Below, one piece after another: positions 46,570 through 55,836 of a stretch of 64,000 nt of DNA; positions within the stretch are counted from its first letter, which is position 1; every line of letters starts with the position of its first letter. The stretch comes from JAEZPW01 sp035629075 (GTDB lineage: Bacteria; Acidobacteriota; Terriglobia; Terriglobales; Acidobacteriaceae), in assembly GCA_035629075.1 (NCBI GenBank), contig DASPIK010000077.1:1-64000 (forward strand). The letters are read 5' to 3'. The notes beneath the pieces were generated by a model that saw only the letters and a program-made list of their open reading frames with translations, was not told where the DNA came from and made no database searches. The translations under genes were made by a program, and so were the position numbers.

Positions 46570-48162
46570 TCAATCCCAGCTCTTCACTTCGGCCCAGTTC
46601 TTCTGCAGATCGAACTTCAGGCGTCGGCAGATGAGGACGGGACGGTTTTCACGCGGATACGCGTAAGGGTGGTAAACATCGGCACCCACCTCTACCTGCT
46701 CAAAGTATTTCAACTCCTCCTCAAGGGTTGAACCGAGCACCAGCACAATCTCGCCTGTGTAGTTGCGAGGTCCCCACAGCCAGTAGTTCTGGTGGCCGCT
46801 GATGGCTTTGGGAAGGCCGTATCGTGGGCCGAAGAAGTCGATAGCCCCGGCTTGTGCAAACGTCTGGCCGAAAATCGCCGCTTTCGCGCGCTCTTCGGGA
46901 GTGAGCTTGTTGTAAGTGCGCGCGACAGCGTCGACCATCTCAGGCCAGCCGAAACTCCAGGTGTAGTAGTGCGGCATGGAGGCAGCCATGTGGCTTTTCT
47001 CACTTGCCTGAACCTGGAAGGGCAACTTTGCCTGATAACGCAGGAACGCTTCGGGCGAGAGAACGGGGATGCCGAGCGGTAGCAGCAGTGCCGTTGCGGT
47101 CAGCATAACCCCGATGTAGATGCCCATCAGAACCAGTCCAAGCCTTCGCTGCGCGCTACGGGACAGCAAGCCTTCGAGCGCGACGCCCCCGGCAGCAAAG
47201 AGCATCGGGTACGCCGGAGCGAGATAGTAGTCCTTGCCCTTCATCACGATGAGCACGGTGGCCGTGATGACGAAGGTCCAGCCGATGATGCGGAACCGCT
47301 TGCCTTGCCTTGAAAAGAACAGATAGATCAGGCCTGCCAACCAGATGGGGAAGGTCACCGGTGACATGACAACGATTTGCTGCACGATCCATTGCACGGG
47401 GCCGAGTTCGACGTCGCGGCCGCTGGCCCTGATGTTGCGCATTAGTTCAACAAAAGGCCAGTTGTGCTGGATGTTCCACACCAGATTCGGAAGAAAGATG
47501 AGGAAGGCGATTGTGCCGCCGATCCATATCCATTTGCTTGCGAGCGCCTTGCGTTCAGGCGTAAGCAGCACGCCAACGAGGACGCCAAGACCGAAAATGG
47601 CCATGGAGTACTTGGTCTGCATTCCGATGCCGGCCAGCACCCCAAACCACAGCCAGAGCTTCTGATTGCCCGTTTTTACGATTAGGATGATGAGCCAGGC
47701 GCACCCCATCCAGATCAGAGGCTCGAAGGTGTTCATGGTGAACAGGTGGTCGAGTGGCCAGTAGATCAGGCTGCAGAAGACACCGAGAGCAGCGAGCGTC
47801 ATGCCGAAGCGTCGAGCGCCAAGCTCGCGGGCGATTATGCCGGTGAGCACGATCCTGGCGGCGCCCGAAATTGCCGGTAACAGGTGCAGCGCGAAGAGCG
47901 ATTCTCCCAGGACGTGGCGCACGAACCAGGCAATCAGGGCAATTACTGGTGGCTGATCGACGTATCCCCAGTCAAGATGCTCGGCGCAGGCGAGGTAGTA
48001 CATTTCGTCGCCAAAAAAGCCGTAGCGGTTGGCGGTGAGGAGATGCAGCAGGAGCTTGATTCCTGCAATGTAGAGCACGAACGCCATGCCCGTGCTGTAC
48101 CACTTCTCGCCAATGGTCGAAGGCTCTGAGGCTTGTTGCACTGCGGGGCGCGTAGGATTCAT
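46570..48162 (-). CDS. Glycosyltransferase family 39 protein (ArnT/PMT-like)
   Basis: A 530-residue membrane enzyme with about ten or more transmembrane helices that transfers sugars from polyprenyl-phosphate donors. The first periplasmic loop has the conserved acidic pair (RYGFFGDEMYYLACAEHLDW), and VDQPPVIALIAW follows, both typical of GT39/ArnT relatives. The C-terminal 150 residues form a soluble domain. ATG 48162 has CAGGAG six bases upstream. It is divergent from the YncE/phosphoesterase gene. Confidence 0.87.
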   Translation of the reverse strand: MNPTRPAVQQASEPSTIGEKWYSTGMAFVLYIAGIKLLLHLLTANRYGFFGDEMYYLACAEHLDWGYVDQPPVIALIAWFVRHVLGESLFALHLLPAISGAARIVLTGIIARELGARRFGMTLAALGVFCSLIYWPLDHLFTMNTFEPLIWMGCAWLIILIVKTGNQKLWLWFGVLAGIGMQTKYSMAIFGLGVLVGVLLTPERKALASKWIWIGGTIAFLIFLPNLVWNIQHNWPFVELMRNIRASGRDVELGPVQWIVQQIVVMSPVTFPIWLAGLIYLFFSRQGKRFRIIGWTFVITATVLIVMKGKDYYLAPAYPMLFAAGGVALEGLLSRSAQRRLGLVLMGIYIGVMLTATALLLPLGIPVLSPEAFLRYQAKLPFQVQASEKSHMAASMPHYYTWSFGWPEMVDAVARTYNKLTPEERAKAAIFGQTFAQAGAIDFFGPRYGLPKAISGHQNYWLWGPRNYTGEIVLVLGSTLEEELKYFEQVEVGADVYHPYAYPRENRPVLICRRLKFDLQKNWAEVKSWD

Positions 48163-48320
48163 GCGTTCTCCTGCTCGTTTTGGCGTTGACCATGATACGT
48201 CAGCAATGTGGGGTTAAGTTGATCGTTGTTCCGGAGCATTTTCCTCGAAAGAACATGTGAACGTGCCATGGGCATCGCTGTCGCGCTGCTTTGGTAGAAT
48301 CGCAGCCACCGGTAACTAGT

Positions 48321-51119
48321 ATGAAACGCTATGTCGCATTGCTGACATGCCTGCTCTCTGTGTGCGCCCTTGCGCAAGATCGAAACACCATTAACCTTCC
48401 CACAAGTAAGGTGCTGCTGACACCGGTACCGGGTGAACCGCAACGCGCAGGCAGTTTTCCCGTTACTGTCGCGTTGAGTCCGGATGGGCGCTATCTCGCG
48501 ATTCTCGACGACGGCTTCGGACTCGCAGAGCACGAGCATCGGCAGGGCATCGGGGTGCTGGATCTTGAAACAAATGCGCTGAAGTTCTATCCGGATGAGC
48601 GGCTTGGTCAGAAAAACCACCAGACGTACTTCATCGGATTGGCGTTCAGCGCCGACGGAGCCCGGTTGTATGCGTCAGTGGCATCGCTTACCGATCCGCT
48701 GGCGAAACTGGAAGGCAGCACGGGCAATGGTGTAGCGGTGTACCGGTTTGAGGACGGCGCGGTCACGCCGGAAGCTTTCCTCTCCATTCCAGTGTCGAAA
48801 TTACTCGCGGGGAAGCGCAGGGCAAGCGCTTTGAATCAGGCTCCTGCGGGGACGGCGATTCCTTATCCGGCTGGCCTGGCCGTAGTACGGGGTCGCGATG
48901 GCGAACAGGTGCTGGTTGCGAATAACCTCGCAGACGATGCGTTGCTGCTGGAAGTGCACACGGGAAAGATAGTGCATCGTTTCGATCTGAGCATCAGCGA
49001 CCATGTCCCGGCGGCTTATCCGTACCAGGTTGTGGCCAATCGAGAGGGTACGCGCGCGTGGTGCTCGCTGTGGAATGCATCACGCATCGCCGAACTTGAT
49101 CTCACGTCGGGCAAGGTGGTGCGGTGGATTGCGGTCCGCCCGGGGAGAACGGCGACAAAAGCGGGATCGCATCCGACGGCGATGTTGCTGAGTCCCAAGC
49201 AGAACCTGCTATTCGTGTCGCTCTCGAACCGCGACGAAATAGCGGTTATCAGCACAAGAACTGGCCGGGTGGTTCGTTACCTCTCCACGATTCTGCCGAA
49301 CGAGAAGTTTGCCGGGACGTTTCCGAATGCACTGGCGCAGACACCGGATGGCCGACGGTTGTTCGTTGCGAACGCCTCCTCGAATGCGGTTGCCGTGTTT
49401 GATTCGGGTCGTGAGCCGGGACAGCATCGAATTCGCGGGTTTATTCCGACAGAGTGGTACCCGACGGCACTTGCGGTGCGAAACAACGACCTGTTGATCG
49501 CAACGGGGAAGTCGCAGGGAACGGGGCCGAACTCGGCGGTGGTTCCAAGATCTTCAAGTGCGCGCAGTGGTCATCCGTATATCGTGTCGTTATTGCATGG
49601 ATCGATTGCCCGGGTGGATTTGGCACAGGCGGACAAGAACCTGGTTCGATTAACTCGCGAGGTAGCCGAGAGCAATCGCATGAACGGGCGCAGCGACGAG
49701 GTGGCTTTCTCTGAGGCGGTCTGTCCGGCGACGATAAAGCGTGGCCGTGCCGGCAATCGCTGCAATCCCATCAAGCACGTCATCTACATCATCAAGGAAA
49801 ACCGGACGTACGACCAGCTTTTTGGCGACCTTGAAGCAGGGAACGGAGATGCTTCGCTGGTCATGTACGGGGAGCAAATTACCCCGAACCATCACAAGCT
49901 TGCGCGGCAGTTCGGGATTCTCGACAACTTCTACGACAGTGGTGATGTTTCCGGCAATGGACATGTATGGTCCACCGCAGCCATAACGAGCGACTACACT
50001 GAGAAGACTTGGCAGATCGGCTACCGCGGACGCGAGCGGTCCTACGACTACGAGGGCCAGGTGGCGAACGAGACGCCGCTGGAACAGGGCATCCCCGATG
50101 TGAACGAGCCCAGCACAGGCTACCTGTGGACGAACGCCGCACGGCATGGAGTCACGTATCGCCACTATGGTGAATACGTCGCGACCTCATGGTGCGATGA
50201 TCCGACGAACGGCAATCCTCAGGAGACCGGAACTCCCGCCTCCGGAGGTGCGCATTGTCAGCGCAAGTTCGTGAACAAAGGGGAGCCGCTGCCGCCGAAT
50301 GTGGGTGACCCTAAAGGCGGGCCAAGCCCGTGGCCGTGGCCCGTGCCGATGATCGCCGGGAATATTGCGACCAAGCCCGAGCTGCGCGACCACTTTGATC
50401 CGAACTATGCCGACTTTCGCATGGAGTATCCAGACCAGTTGCGAGCCGACGAGTTCCTGAACGAGTTCTCGCAGTTCGTCCGAGACCGCAAAGCTGGCAA
50501 GGACACACTCCCGCGGTTGATCGTGTTACGCCTGCCGAACGACCATACCATCGGTACGCGTCCGAACAGGGCGACGCCGGCAGCCACTTTGGCCGACAAC
50601 GACCTGGCACTGGGGCGAGTAGTGGAAGCTGTGTCGAAGAGCCCTTATTGGGACGATACGGCGGTTTTTGTGCTGGAGGACGATGCGCAGGACGGTGCCG
50701 ATCACGTTGATGCGCACCGTAGCATTGCGCTGGTGATCAGCAAGTATGCGCCGCGAGCCGAGAAGCCGATCGTGCACTCGGAGTTCTACACGACAGTCAA
50801 CGTGATCCACACGATGGAAGCGCTGCTGGGCCTGCCTCCGATGAACAACAACGATGCGCAGGCGCCGCTGATGACTCCGCTGTTCGGAGGCAATGGTGAC
50901 CAGCCAGCGTTCACGGCCGATTATCGCAACCGTGACAACGGTTTGCTGTATCAGGTGAATCCGCCCGATGCGGCCGGGGGCGAGGCCTCGATGAAAATGG
51001 ATTTCACGCATGCCGACTCGGTGGATACGCAGGCGCTGAACCGCATTCTGTGGCGCGAGGCGAAGGGCAATGTGCCCATGCCGGAACCGAAGCATACCGT
51101 GATCCCGGTGGGACGGTAA
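48321..51119 (+). CDS. YncE-like beta-propeller plus phosphoesterase fusion protein
   Basis: A 932-residue exported protein. ATG 48321 begins a signal peptide (YVALLTCLLSVCALAQ). Residues about 40-400 form a beta-propeller of the YncE type (repeats such as GTFPNALAQTPDGRRLFVANA and VALSPDGRYLAIL). Residues about 475-900 form an acid-phosphatase/phospholipase C-like or alkaline-phosphatase-fold phosphoesterase (IKHVIYIIKENRTYDQLFGD, ADNDLALGRVVEAVSKSPYW, VFVLEDDAQDGADHVDAHRS). The bound metal may be calcium or zinc. The fusion probably acts on phosphate esters in the periplasm. Confidence 0.8.
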   Translation: MKRYVALLTCLLSVCALAQDRNTINLPTSKVLLTPVPGEPQRAGSFPVTVALSPDGRYLAILDDGFGLAEHEHRQGIGVLDLETNALKFYPDERLGQKNHQTYFIGLAFSADGARLYASVASLTDPLAKLEGSTGNGVAVYRFEDGAVTPEAFLSIPVSKLLAGKRRASALNQAPAGTAIPYPAGLAVVRGRDGEQVLVANNLADDALLLEVHTGKIVHRFDLSISDHVPAAYPYQVVANREGTRAWCSLWNASRIAELDLTSGKVVRWIAVRPGRTATKAGSHPTAMLLSPKQNLLFVSLSNRDEIAVISTRTGRVVRYLSTILPNEKFAGTFPNALAQTPDGRRLFVANASSNAVAVFDSGREPGQHRIRGFIPTEWYPTALAVRNNDLLIATGKSQGTGPNSAVVPRSSSARSGHPYIVSLLHGSIARVDLAQADKNLVRLTREVAESNRMNGRSDEVAFSEAVCPATIKRGRAGNRCNPIKHVIYIIKENRTYDQLFGDLEAGNGDASLVMYGEQITPNHHKLARQFGILDNFYDSGDVSGNGHVWSTAAITSDYTEKTWQIGYRGRERSYDYEGQVANETPLEQGIPDVNEPSTGYLWTNAARHGVTYRHYGEYVATSWCDDPTNGNPQETGTPASGGAHCQRKFVNKGEPLPPNVGDPKGGPSPWPWPVPMIAGNIATKPELRDHFDPNYADFRMEYPDQLRADEFLNEFSQFVRDRKAGKDTLPRLIVLRLPNDHTIGTRPNRATPAATLADNDLALGRVVEAVSKSPYWDDTAVFVLEDDAQDGADHVDAHRSIALVISKYAPRAEKPIVHSEFYTTVNVIHTMEALLGLPPMNNNDAQAPLMTPLFGGNGDQPAFTADYRNRDNGLLYQVNPPDAAGGEASMKMDFTHADSVDTQALNRILWREAKGNVPMPEPKHTVIPVGR

Positions 51120-51161
51120 TCTGCGGCAAATTGAAGCTGAGCCGCGTAGTCGGCATAGAAG

Positions 51162-53195
51162 ATGATCGGAAATGTTATGGCGAATCGTCGAGTTCTTATC
51201 GTGGCGGGGGCGGTTGTTCTAATTGCGCTTTTTGCGCTCCAGCTCTTTACGTCTGTCCGACAGCAGTCGATTAGCTGGGATGAAGATAACCACATTTATG
51301 CCGGGTACACGATGTGGAAGAACGCGGATTACGGGCTGAATCCGGAACATCCGCCGCTGTTGAAGCTGGTTGCGGCACTGCCGATATTGAACATGCAACT
51401 GCAGACGCCGCCCATGCAGGATCGCTACTTCAAGCTGCAGGCGTTTCTTGGAGGAAAGGACTTCATCTTCAAGAACGATGCCGAAGCGATCCTGACGCGT
51501 GCCCGTACGGCAGCGGCGATCTTCGCACTCTGCCTGCTGGCGCTGGTGTTCGTGGGAACGAAGGAGATGTTCGGGACAGGAGCGGCGTTCATTGCTCTCA
51601 CCCTCCTTGCGTTCGACCCAAACCTGCTGGGGCACGGAGCCATGGTGGCGACGGACACCGCAGTGTCGTGCTTGCTATTCGCGACTATTTACGCGTTTTA
51701 TCGGTATGTGAAGCAGCCCAGCGTGGGGCGGTTGGTGCTTACCGGCGTGCTAGCGGGACTGGCGTTGTCAACCAAGCACAATGCGATCCTGTTGCTCCCA
51801 ATGGCCGTGATTCTGGCGATCTTGGAAGTGGTGCGTGGACGCGGGGAGTCGGCCAACGATCAGGAACCGCGCCACACCGCAGTGCGGCTTGGACTGGCGA
51901 TCACAGCCGTCGGCGCCATCGCTGTCGCCGTACTCTGGGCCTTCTACGGGTTCAGGTACGCGGCGAGACCGGAAGGATTGAATCTGAATCCCGCGCTGGC
52001 GGATTTCATTCCTGCCCTGCGAAGGTGGCATGAAGCAGCGCTGATCGCTTTCCTCTCGAAGTGGCGACTGCTACCGGAGTCTTACCTATACGGTATGACC
52101 GATGTGCGAATCATGTCGGACTTCTATCAGACATACCTGCTCGGGAAGCCGTACGCGCATGGAATCTGGTTCTATTTTCCGTTTGTTTTCCTGATTAAGA
52201 CGACGGTCGCGCTGCTTGGATTCTTGTTGCTGGCGATTGCTGCATTTGCAGTCCGGGCGCTGCGACTGTCCCGCGAAGTGATCTTCGTGCTGGTGCCTCC
52301 TGCTGTGTACCTGGTCGCGGCGATGGCTTCGGGCATGAACATTGGCCTGCGGCATATCTTGCCCATGTACGTTTTTGTGTACATCTTTGTCGCGGCAGCG
52401 GCATGGGCACTTATCCGTCACCGACGCCAATGGGCATACGTGGTGGCCGCACTAGTGCTGTTCCAAGTCATCACCTCCGTGCGCGCCTATCCGGACTATA
52501 TTCCTTACGCGAATGAGTTCTGGGGCGGACCTTCGCAGACCCACAAGCTGCTGAGTGACTCGAATTCTGACTGGGGACAGCAGTTGAAGTCCACCAGCAA
52601 GTACCTGAACGAGAACGGAATCAAGAAGTGCTGGTTCGTTTATTTTGCGGCGGGTGTGGTGGACCCAAGTTCTTACGGCATCCCGTGTAAGCCGCTGCCG
52701 ACTACGAACACTTTCTGGGTGAATCAGGAAATGGACGTGCCGCCATCAATCGATGGCCCGGTGTTGATCAGCGCGGGGAACCTGTCGGGCTTTGAATTCG
52801 GCCCCGGGCCGAATTTGAACCCGTATGAGCAGTTCATCGGCATGAAACCGAAGGCTGTGATTCAAAACGCGATTTTTGTTTTCGACGGGCATTTCGAGAT
52901 TCCGCTCGCGTCAGCGCTGGTGCATGTGCAGAAGGCCCGCAATCTGCTGGGCGAAAAAAAGAATGAAGAGGCGCTGGCGGAAGCTCAGCAGGCGGCGAGT
53001 CTTGCACCTGAAGCTGTCAGTCCGCATGACGTGCTGGGCGACACGCTTGTTGCCCTGAACCGCAAAGAGGAGGCTCGCGTGCATTACGAGCGAGCTCTAG
53101 AACTGGCTAAGACCGTTGCGCCCGACTTCCAGGCTGGCTGGGTGGGAGGCCTCACGGAAAAACTGAGCGACTCGAGAGAGGCGGCCGGGCAGTAG
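51162..53195 (+). CDS. Glycosyltransferase family 39 protein with C-terminal TPR repeats
   Basis: A 677-residue membrane protein. The first loop has SISWDEDNHIYAGYTMWKNA and NPEHPPLLKLVAA, the D-E and H-P-P features of GT39 enzymes. About twelve transmembrane helices end near residue 430, followed by a soluble part. The last 90 residues have two TPR-like units (ARNLLGEKKNEEALAEAQQA; SPHDVLGDTLVALNRKEEAR), often used for partner binding. ATG 51162 is used; ATG 51177 has GGA about six bases upstream and is an alternative. It lies 42 bases after the phosphoesterase gene and is probably in the same unit. Confidence 0.86.
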   Translation: MIGNVMANRRVLIVAGAVVLIALFALQLFTSVRQQSISWDEDNHIYAGYTMWKNADYGLNPEHPPLLKLVAALPILNMQLQTPPMQDRYFKLQAFLGGKDFIFKNDAEAILTRARTAAAIFALCLLALVFVGTKEMFGTGAAFIALTLLAFDPNLLGHGAMVATDTAVSCLLFATIYAFYRYVKQPSVGRLVLTGVLAGLALSTKHNAILLLPMAVILAILEVVRGRGESANDQEPRHTAVRLGLAITAVGAIAVAVLWAFYGFRYAARPEGLNLNPALADFIPALRRWHEAALIAFLSKWRLLPESYLYGMTDVRIMSDFYQTYLLGKPYAHGIWFYFPFVFLIKTTVALLGFLLLAIAAFAVRALRLSREVIFVLVPPAVYLVAAMASGMNIGLRHILPMYVFVYIFVAAAAWALIRHRRQWAYVVAALVLFQVITSVRAYPDYIPYANEFWGGPSQTHKLLSDSNSDWGQQLKSTSKYLNENGIKKCWFVYFAAGVVDPSSYGIPCKPLPTTNTFWVNQEMDVPPSIDGPVLISAGNLSGFEFGPGPNLNPYEQFIGMKPKAVIQNAIFVFDGHFEIPLASALVHVQKARNLLGEKKNEEALAEAQQAASLAPEAVSPHDVLGDTLVALNRKEEARVHYERALELAKTVAPDFQAGWVGGLTEKLSDSREAAGQ

Positions 53196-53323
53196 TTTCT
53201 GCCATGGCCCGAGGCCGCCCAAGTACGGCAATTTTAAGGGACTGCAGCGAGAAGGTCGGAGTTGATTTGCGACGTGCCAAGTCCCATAGCACGACTCACT
53301 GCACGGGATCTCAGGAGACCGGA

Positions 53324-53794
53324 TTGAAGAACACGTCGAATACGCACGTACTGGATGCGACTGATTGGAAGATCCTGGTTGAATTACAGGAGAACGCGCG
53401 GATTTCTTATGCGGAACTGGCACGGAGGGTGGGGCTGTCCACGCCGGCCGCTGCCGAGCGGGTGCGGCGGCTGGAGGAGGCCGACGTAATCAGCGGCTAT
53501 CGTGCCGAGGTGAACCCGGCCAAGGTGGGGCTCCCGGTGATGGCGTTCATTCGTGTCAACGTTGTCGGTGACGCTCTGCCAAAGTTCGTGAAAAAGGCGA
53601 TGAAGTGTCCGGAGGTGCTGGAGGTCCATCGGGTGACCGGCGCGGAGTCCTTCATTATTAAGGTTGCGGTCGAGGACCATGAGCATCTGACGGCGGTGAT
53701 CGACTCGCTTATGCCCTATGTGGCCACAACGACCTCGATCATCCTGAACTCGGCGGTGTCGTGGCGGTGCATCACGCCGAGACAGCAAGGGTAG
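53324..53794 (+). CDS. Lrp/AsnC family transcriptional regulator
   Basis: A 156-residue regulator starting at TTG 53324, chosen because AGGAG lies six bases upstream and the next residues begin the HTH (LDATDWKILVELQENARISY, then AELARRVGLSTPAAAERVRR). The second half is the RAM ligand-binding domain (AFIRVNVVGDALPKFVKKAM, VHRVTGAESFIIKVAVED). It lies before the repeat array and the tryptophanase gene on the same strand; amino-acid control of that enzyme is a plausible inference. Confidence 0.87.
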   Translation: MKNTSNTHVLDATDWKILVELQENARISYAELARRVGLSTPAAAERVRRLEEADVISGYRAEVNPAKVGLPVMAFIRVNVVGDALPKFVKKAMKCPEVLEVHRVTGAESFIIKVAVEDHEHLTAVIDSLMPYVATTTSIILNSAVSWRCITPRQQG

Positions 53795-53922
53795 TTTACG
53801 AACTGTAGGTGATTCAGGGGTTAGGGTTATGAATGTAAAGCATTTCGTCATTTGGCTTGCCTGACCATCATTCCAAAAAAGTTTCTTCCTTCATTACAAT
53901 CTGCTCCTTACTTCTGAGGTGC

Positions 53923-54127
53923 CGCCCCTACGGGGCTCAGAGAACGGTCCGAACTGTGTCCCGGCACTGAAGTGCCTGGCTGACCGAATTTCGCCCGATG
54001 GGCTGCGACTGAACTGCCTGGCTGACCGAATTTCGCCCCTACGGGGCTGCGACTGAAGTGCTGGGCTGACAGAATACGCCCTTGCGGGGCTGCGACTGGA
54101 GTGCTGGGCTGACCGCCCACACGGGGC
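53923..54127. repeat. Array of imperfect 42-44-bp tandem repeats
   Basis: At least four imperfect units start at about 53966, 54008, 54052 and 54095 (periods 42, 44 and 43). Each has a GC-rich palindrome of the CCCC-TA-CGGGG type and the core GGCTGACCGAATT or a variant. The array fills most of the gap between the Lrp gene and the tryptophanase gene. It lacks the exact repeats and unique spacers of a CRISPR. Confidence 0.75.
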
Positions 54128-54242
54128 GCGTGAGGTCTGAGCGACGAACTGCATATGTGCCTTAAATGCGCCGCGCCAGGTAGTTCAGCAAGCCCAGGAA
54201 GACGTTTTGCGAACACGGCAGAGGCAAAAAGAGGACTGCGCA

Positions 54243-55634
54243 ATGGAGCACGAACAGATGTTTGCACCAGTATTTGAGCCGTTTCGAATCAAGGCTGTCG
54301 AACCGATCAAGTGGACGACGCGCGCACAACGCGAGGAGATTCTGCGAGCTGCGCATTACAACATGTTCATGGTGCCGGCAGATGACGTGCTGATCGACCT
54401 GCTGACCGATTCCGGGACAACGGCCATGTCGTCGGCGCAGTGGGCGGCCATGATGGCGGGCGACGAGAGCTACGCAGGAAGCCGCAGTTTCGACCGGTTC
54501 TACGAGTCGGTGCACGACATTTGTGGATACCGGCACGTCATTCCCACGCACCAGGGGCGGGCGGCGGAACGCATTCTGTTCAGCACGATGGTGAAACCCG
54601 GGGACGTCGTCCCGAGCAACACACATTTCGATACGACACGCGCCAACCTGACTGCGGTGGGCGGCGTCTGCGCGGACCTGCTTATTGCCGAGGGCCGCGT
54701 TCCATCGGCGCAGCACCCGTTCAAGGGCAACATGGATGTTGAGAAGCTGGAGAGAGTGATCGAGCGCGAGGGCCGGTCGCGTGTGCCGCTCGTGATGCTT
54801 ACGATCACCAATAACTCCGGGGGCGGTCAACCGGTCTCGATGGAGAATATTCGGGCGGTGAGCACGGTTTGCCGAAAGCACGGAATTCCGCTGTATTTCG
54901 ACGCATGTCGTTTCGCCGAGAACGCCTGGTTCATCAAGCTGCGCGAGAAGGGATACGAGCACAAGACGCCGAAAGAGATTGCCCAGGAGATGTTCAGCTA
55001 TGGCGATGGCTGCACCATGTCTGCGAAAAAGGACGGCATGGCGAATATCGGCGGCTTCCTTTGCACGAACGATGAAAATACGGCAATGAAGCAGAAAGAC
55101 GCACTGATCCTCACCGAGGGCTTTCCGACTTACGGCGGTTTGGCGGGGCGGGATCTGGAGGCAATCGCGGTTGGCCTGCATGAGGCGCTTGAGGAAGATT
55201 ATCTGCGCTATCGCATCGCCTCAATCGCCTACTTGGGCGACAAGCTGATCGCGGCTGGCGTGCCGATTGTACAGCCCACAGGCGCGAGTTCCGTGTTCCT
55301 GGATGCATGTGCGTTCCTGCCGCATGTGCCTGTCGTCGACTTGCCCGGTTGTGCTCTCGCGGCAGAGATCTACCTGGAAGGCGGCATTCGAAGCGTGGAG
55401 ATTGGATCGCTGCCGCTCGAGAGCGGCGAGGAGGTTCACCTGGTCAGGTTGTGCGTGCCGCGCCGGGTATATACGCAGACACACATGGACTACGTAGCCG
55501 ACGCAGTGATCAGAGTTTGGAAGAATCGTGCCAACATCCGAGGACTGCGAGTGACGTACAAGCCAGACACGTTGCCATGTTTCACTTCGCGGTATGAACC
55601 CTGTGTCACGGAAGAAGCCTTGCTGTCCGTCTGA
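54243..55634 (+). CDS. tnaA: Tryptophanase / tyrosine phenol-lyase family enzyme
   Basis: A 463-residue PLP enzyme of the beta-eliminating lyase group. The cofactor lysine lies in MSAKKDGMANIGGFL, as in E. coli tryptophanase (MSAKKD) and tyrosine phenol-lyase (MSGKKD). Other matches are the N-terminal RIKAVEPIKWTTRAQREEIL and THQGRAAERILFS. The reaction splits L-tryptophan to indole (or L-tyrosine to phenol), pyruvate and ammonia; the two cannot be told apart safely by eye. ATG 54243 is chosen for AGAGGA upstream. The preceding Lrp regulator and repeat array may control it. Confidence 0.85.
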   Translation: MEHEQMFAPVFEPFRIKAVEPIKWTTRAQREEILRAAHYNMFMVPADDVLIDLLTDSGTTAMSSAQWAAMMAGDESYAGSRSFDRFYESVHDICGYRHVIPTHQGRAAERILFSTMVKPGDVVPSNTHFDTTRANLTAVGGVCADLLIAEGRVPSAQHPFKGNMDVEKLERVIEREGRSRVPLVMLTITNNSGGGQPVSMENIRAVSTVCRKHGIPLYFDACRFAENAWFIKLREKGYEHKTPKEIAQEMFSYGDGCTMSAKKDGMANIGGFLCTNDENTAMKQKDALILTEGFPTYGGLAGRDLEAIAVGLHEALEEDYLRYRIASIAYLGDKLIAAGVPIVQPTGASSVFLDACAFLPHVPVVDLPGCALAAEIYLEGGIRSVEIGSLPLESGEEVHLVRLCVPRRVYTQTHMDYVADAVIRVWKNRANIRGLRVTYKPDTLPCFTSRYEPCVTEEALLSV

Positions 55635-55836
55635 GATGCGCCAGTTGATTGAATCGCTGAGACAATCGACTGCTGCGCTCGGGTGTTTGCTATGGTGGTG
55701 CGAGATTACTCTAGTAACGTTTACGCCGCGACAGTTCAGGACTAAGGTGCCGCGAGCGCCCGGAGTGGGCGTTTAGGTACTCCAATTGCCTGCCATAGGG
55801 ACGAGCCGGGGATGACTTGCAGGCGCATGTCTGGCA

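Noticed and set aside
53923..54127. CRISPR array
   Set aside because: Units are imperfect tandem copies with no unique spacers of fixed length and no cas genes nearby.
53894..54267. Minus-strand frames over the tandem repeats (53894-54154 and 53908-54267)
   Set aside because: They are produced by the repeat units themselves, not a protein gene.
54162..55181. 339-codon minus-strand frame
   Set aside because: Antisense to the tryptophanase gene, which has its PLP lysine and strong homology.
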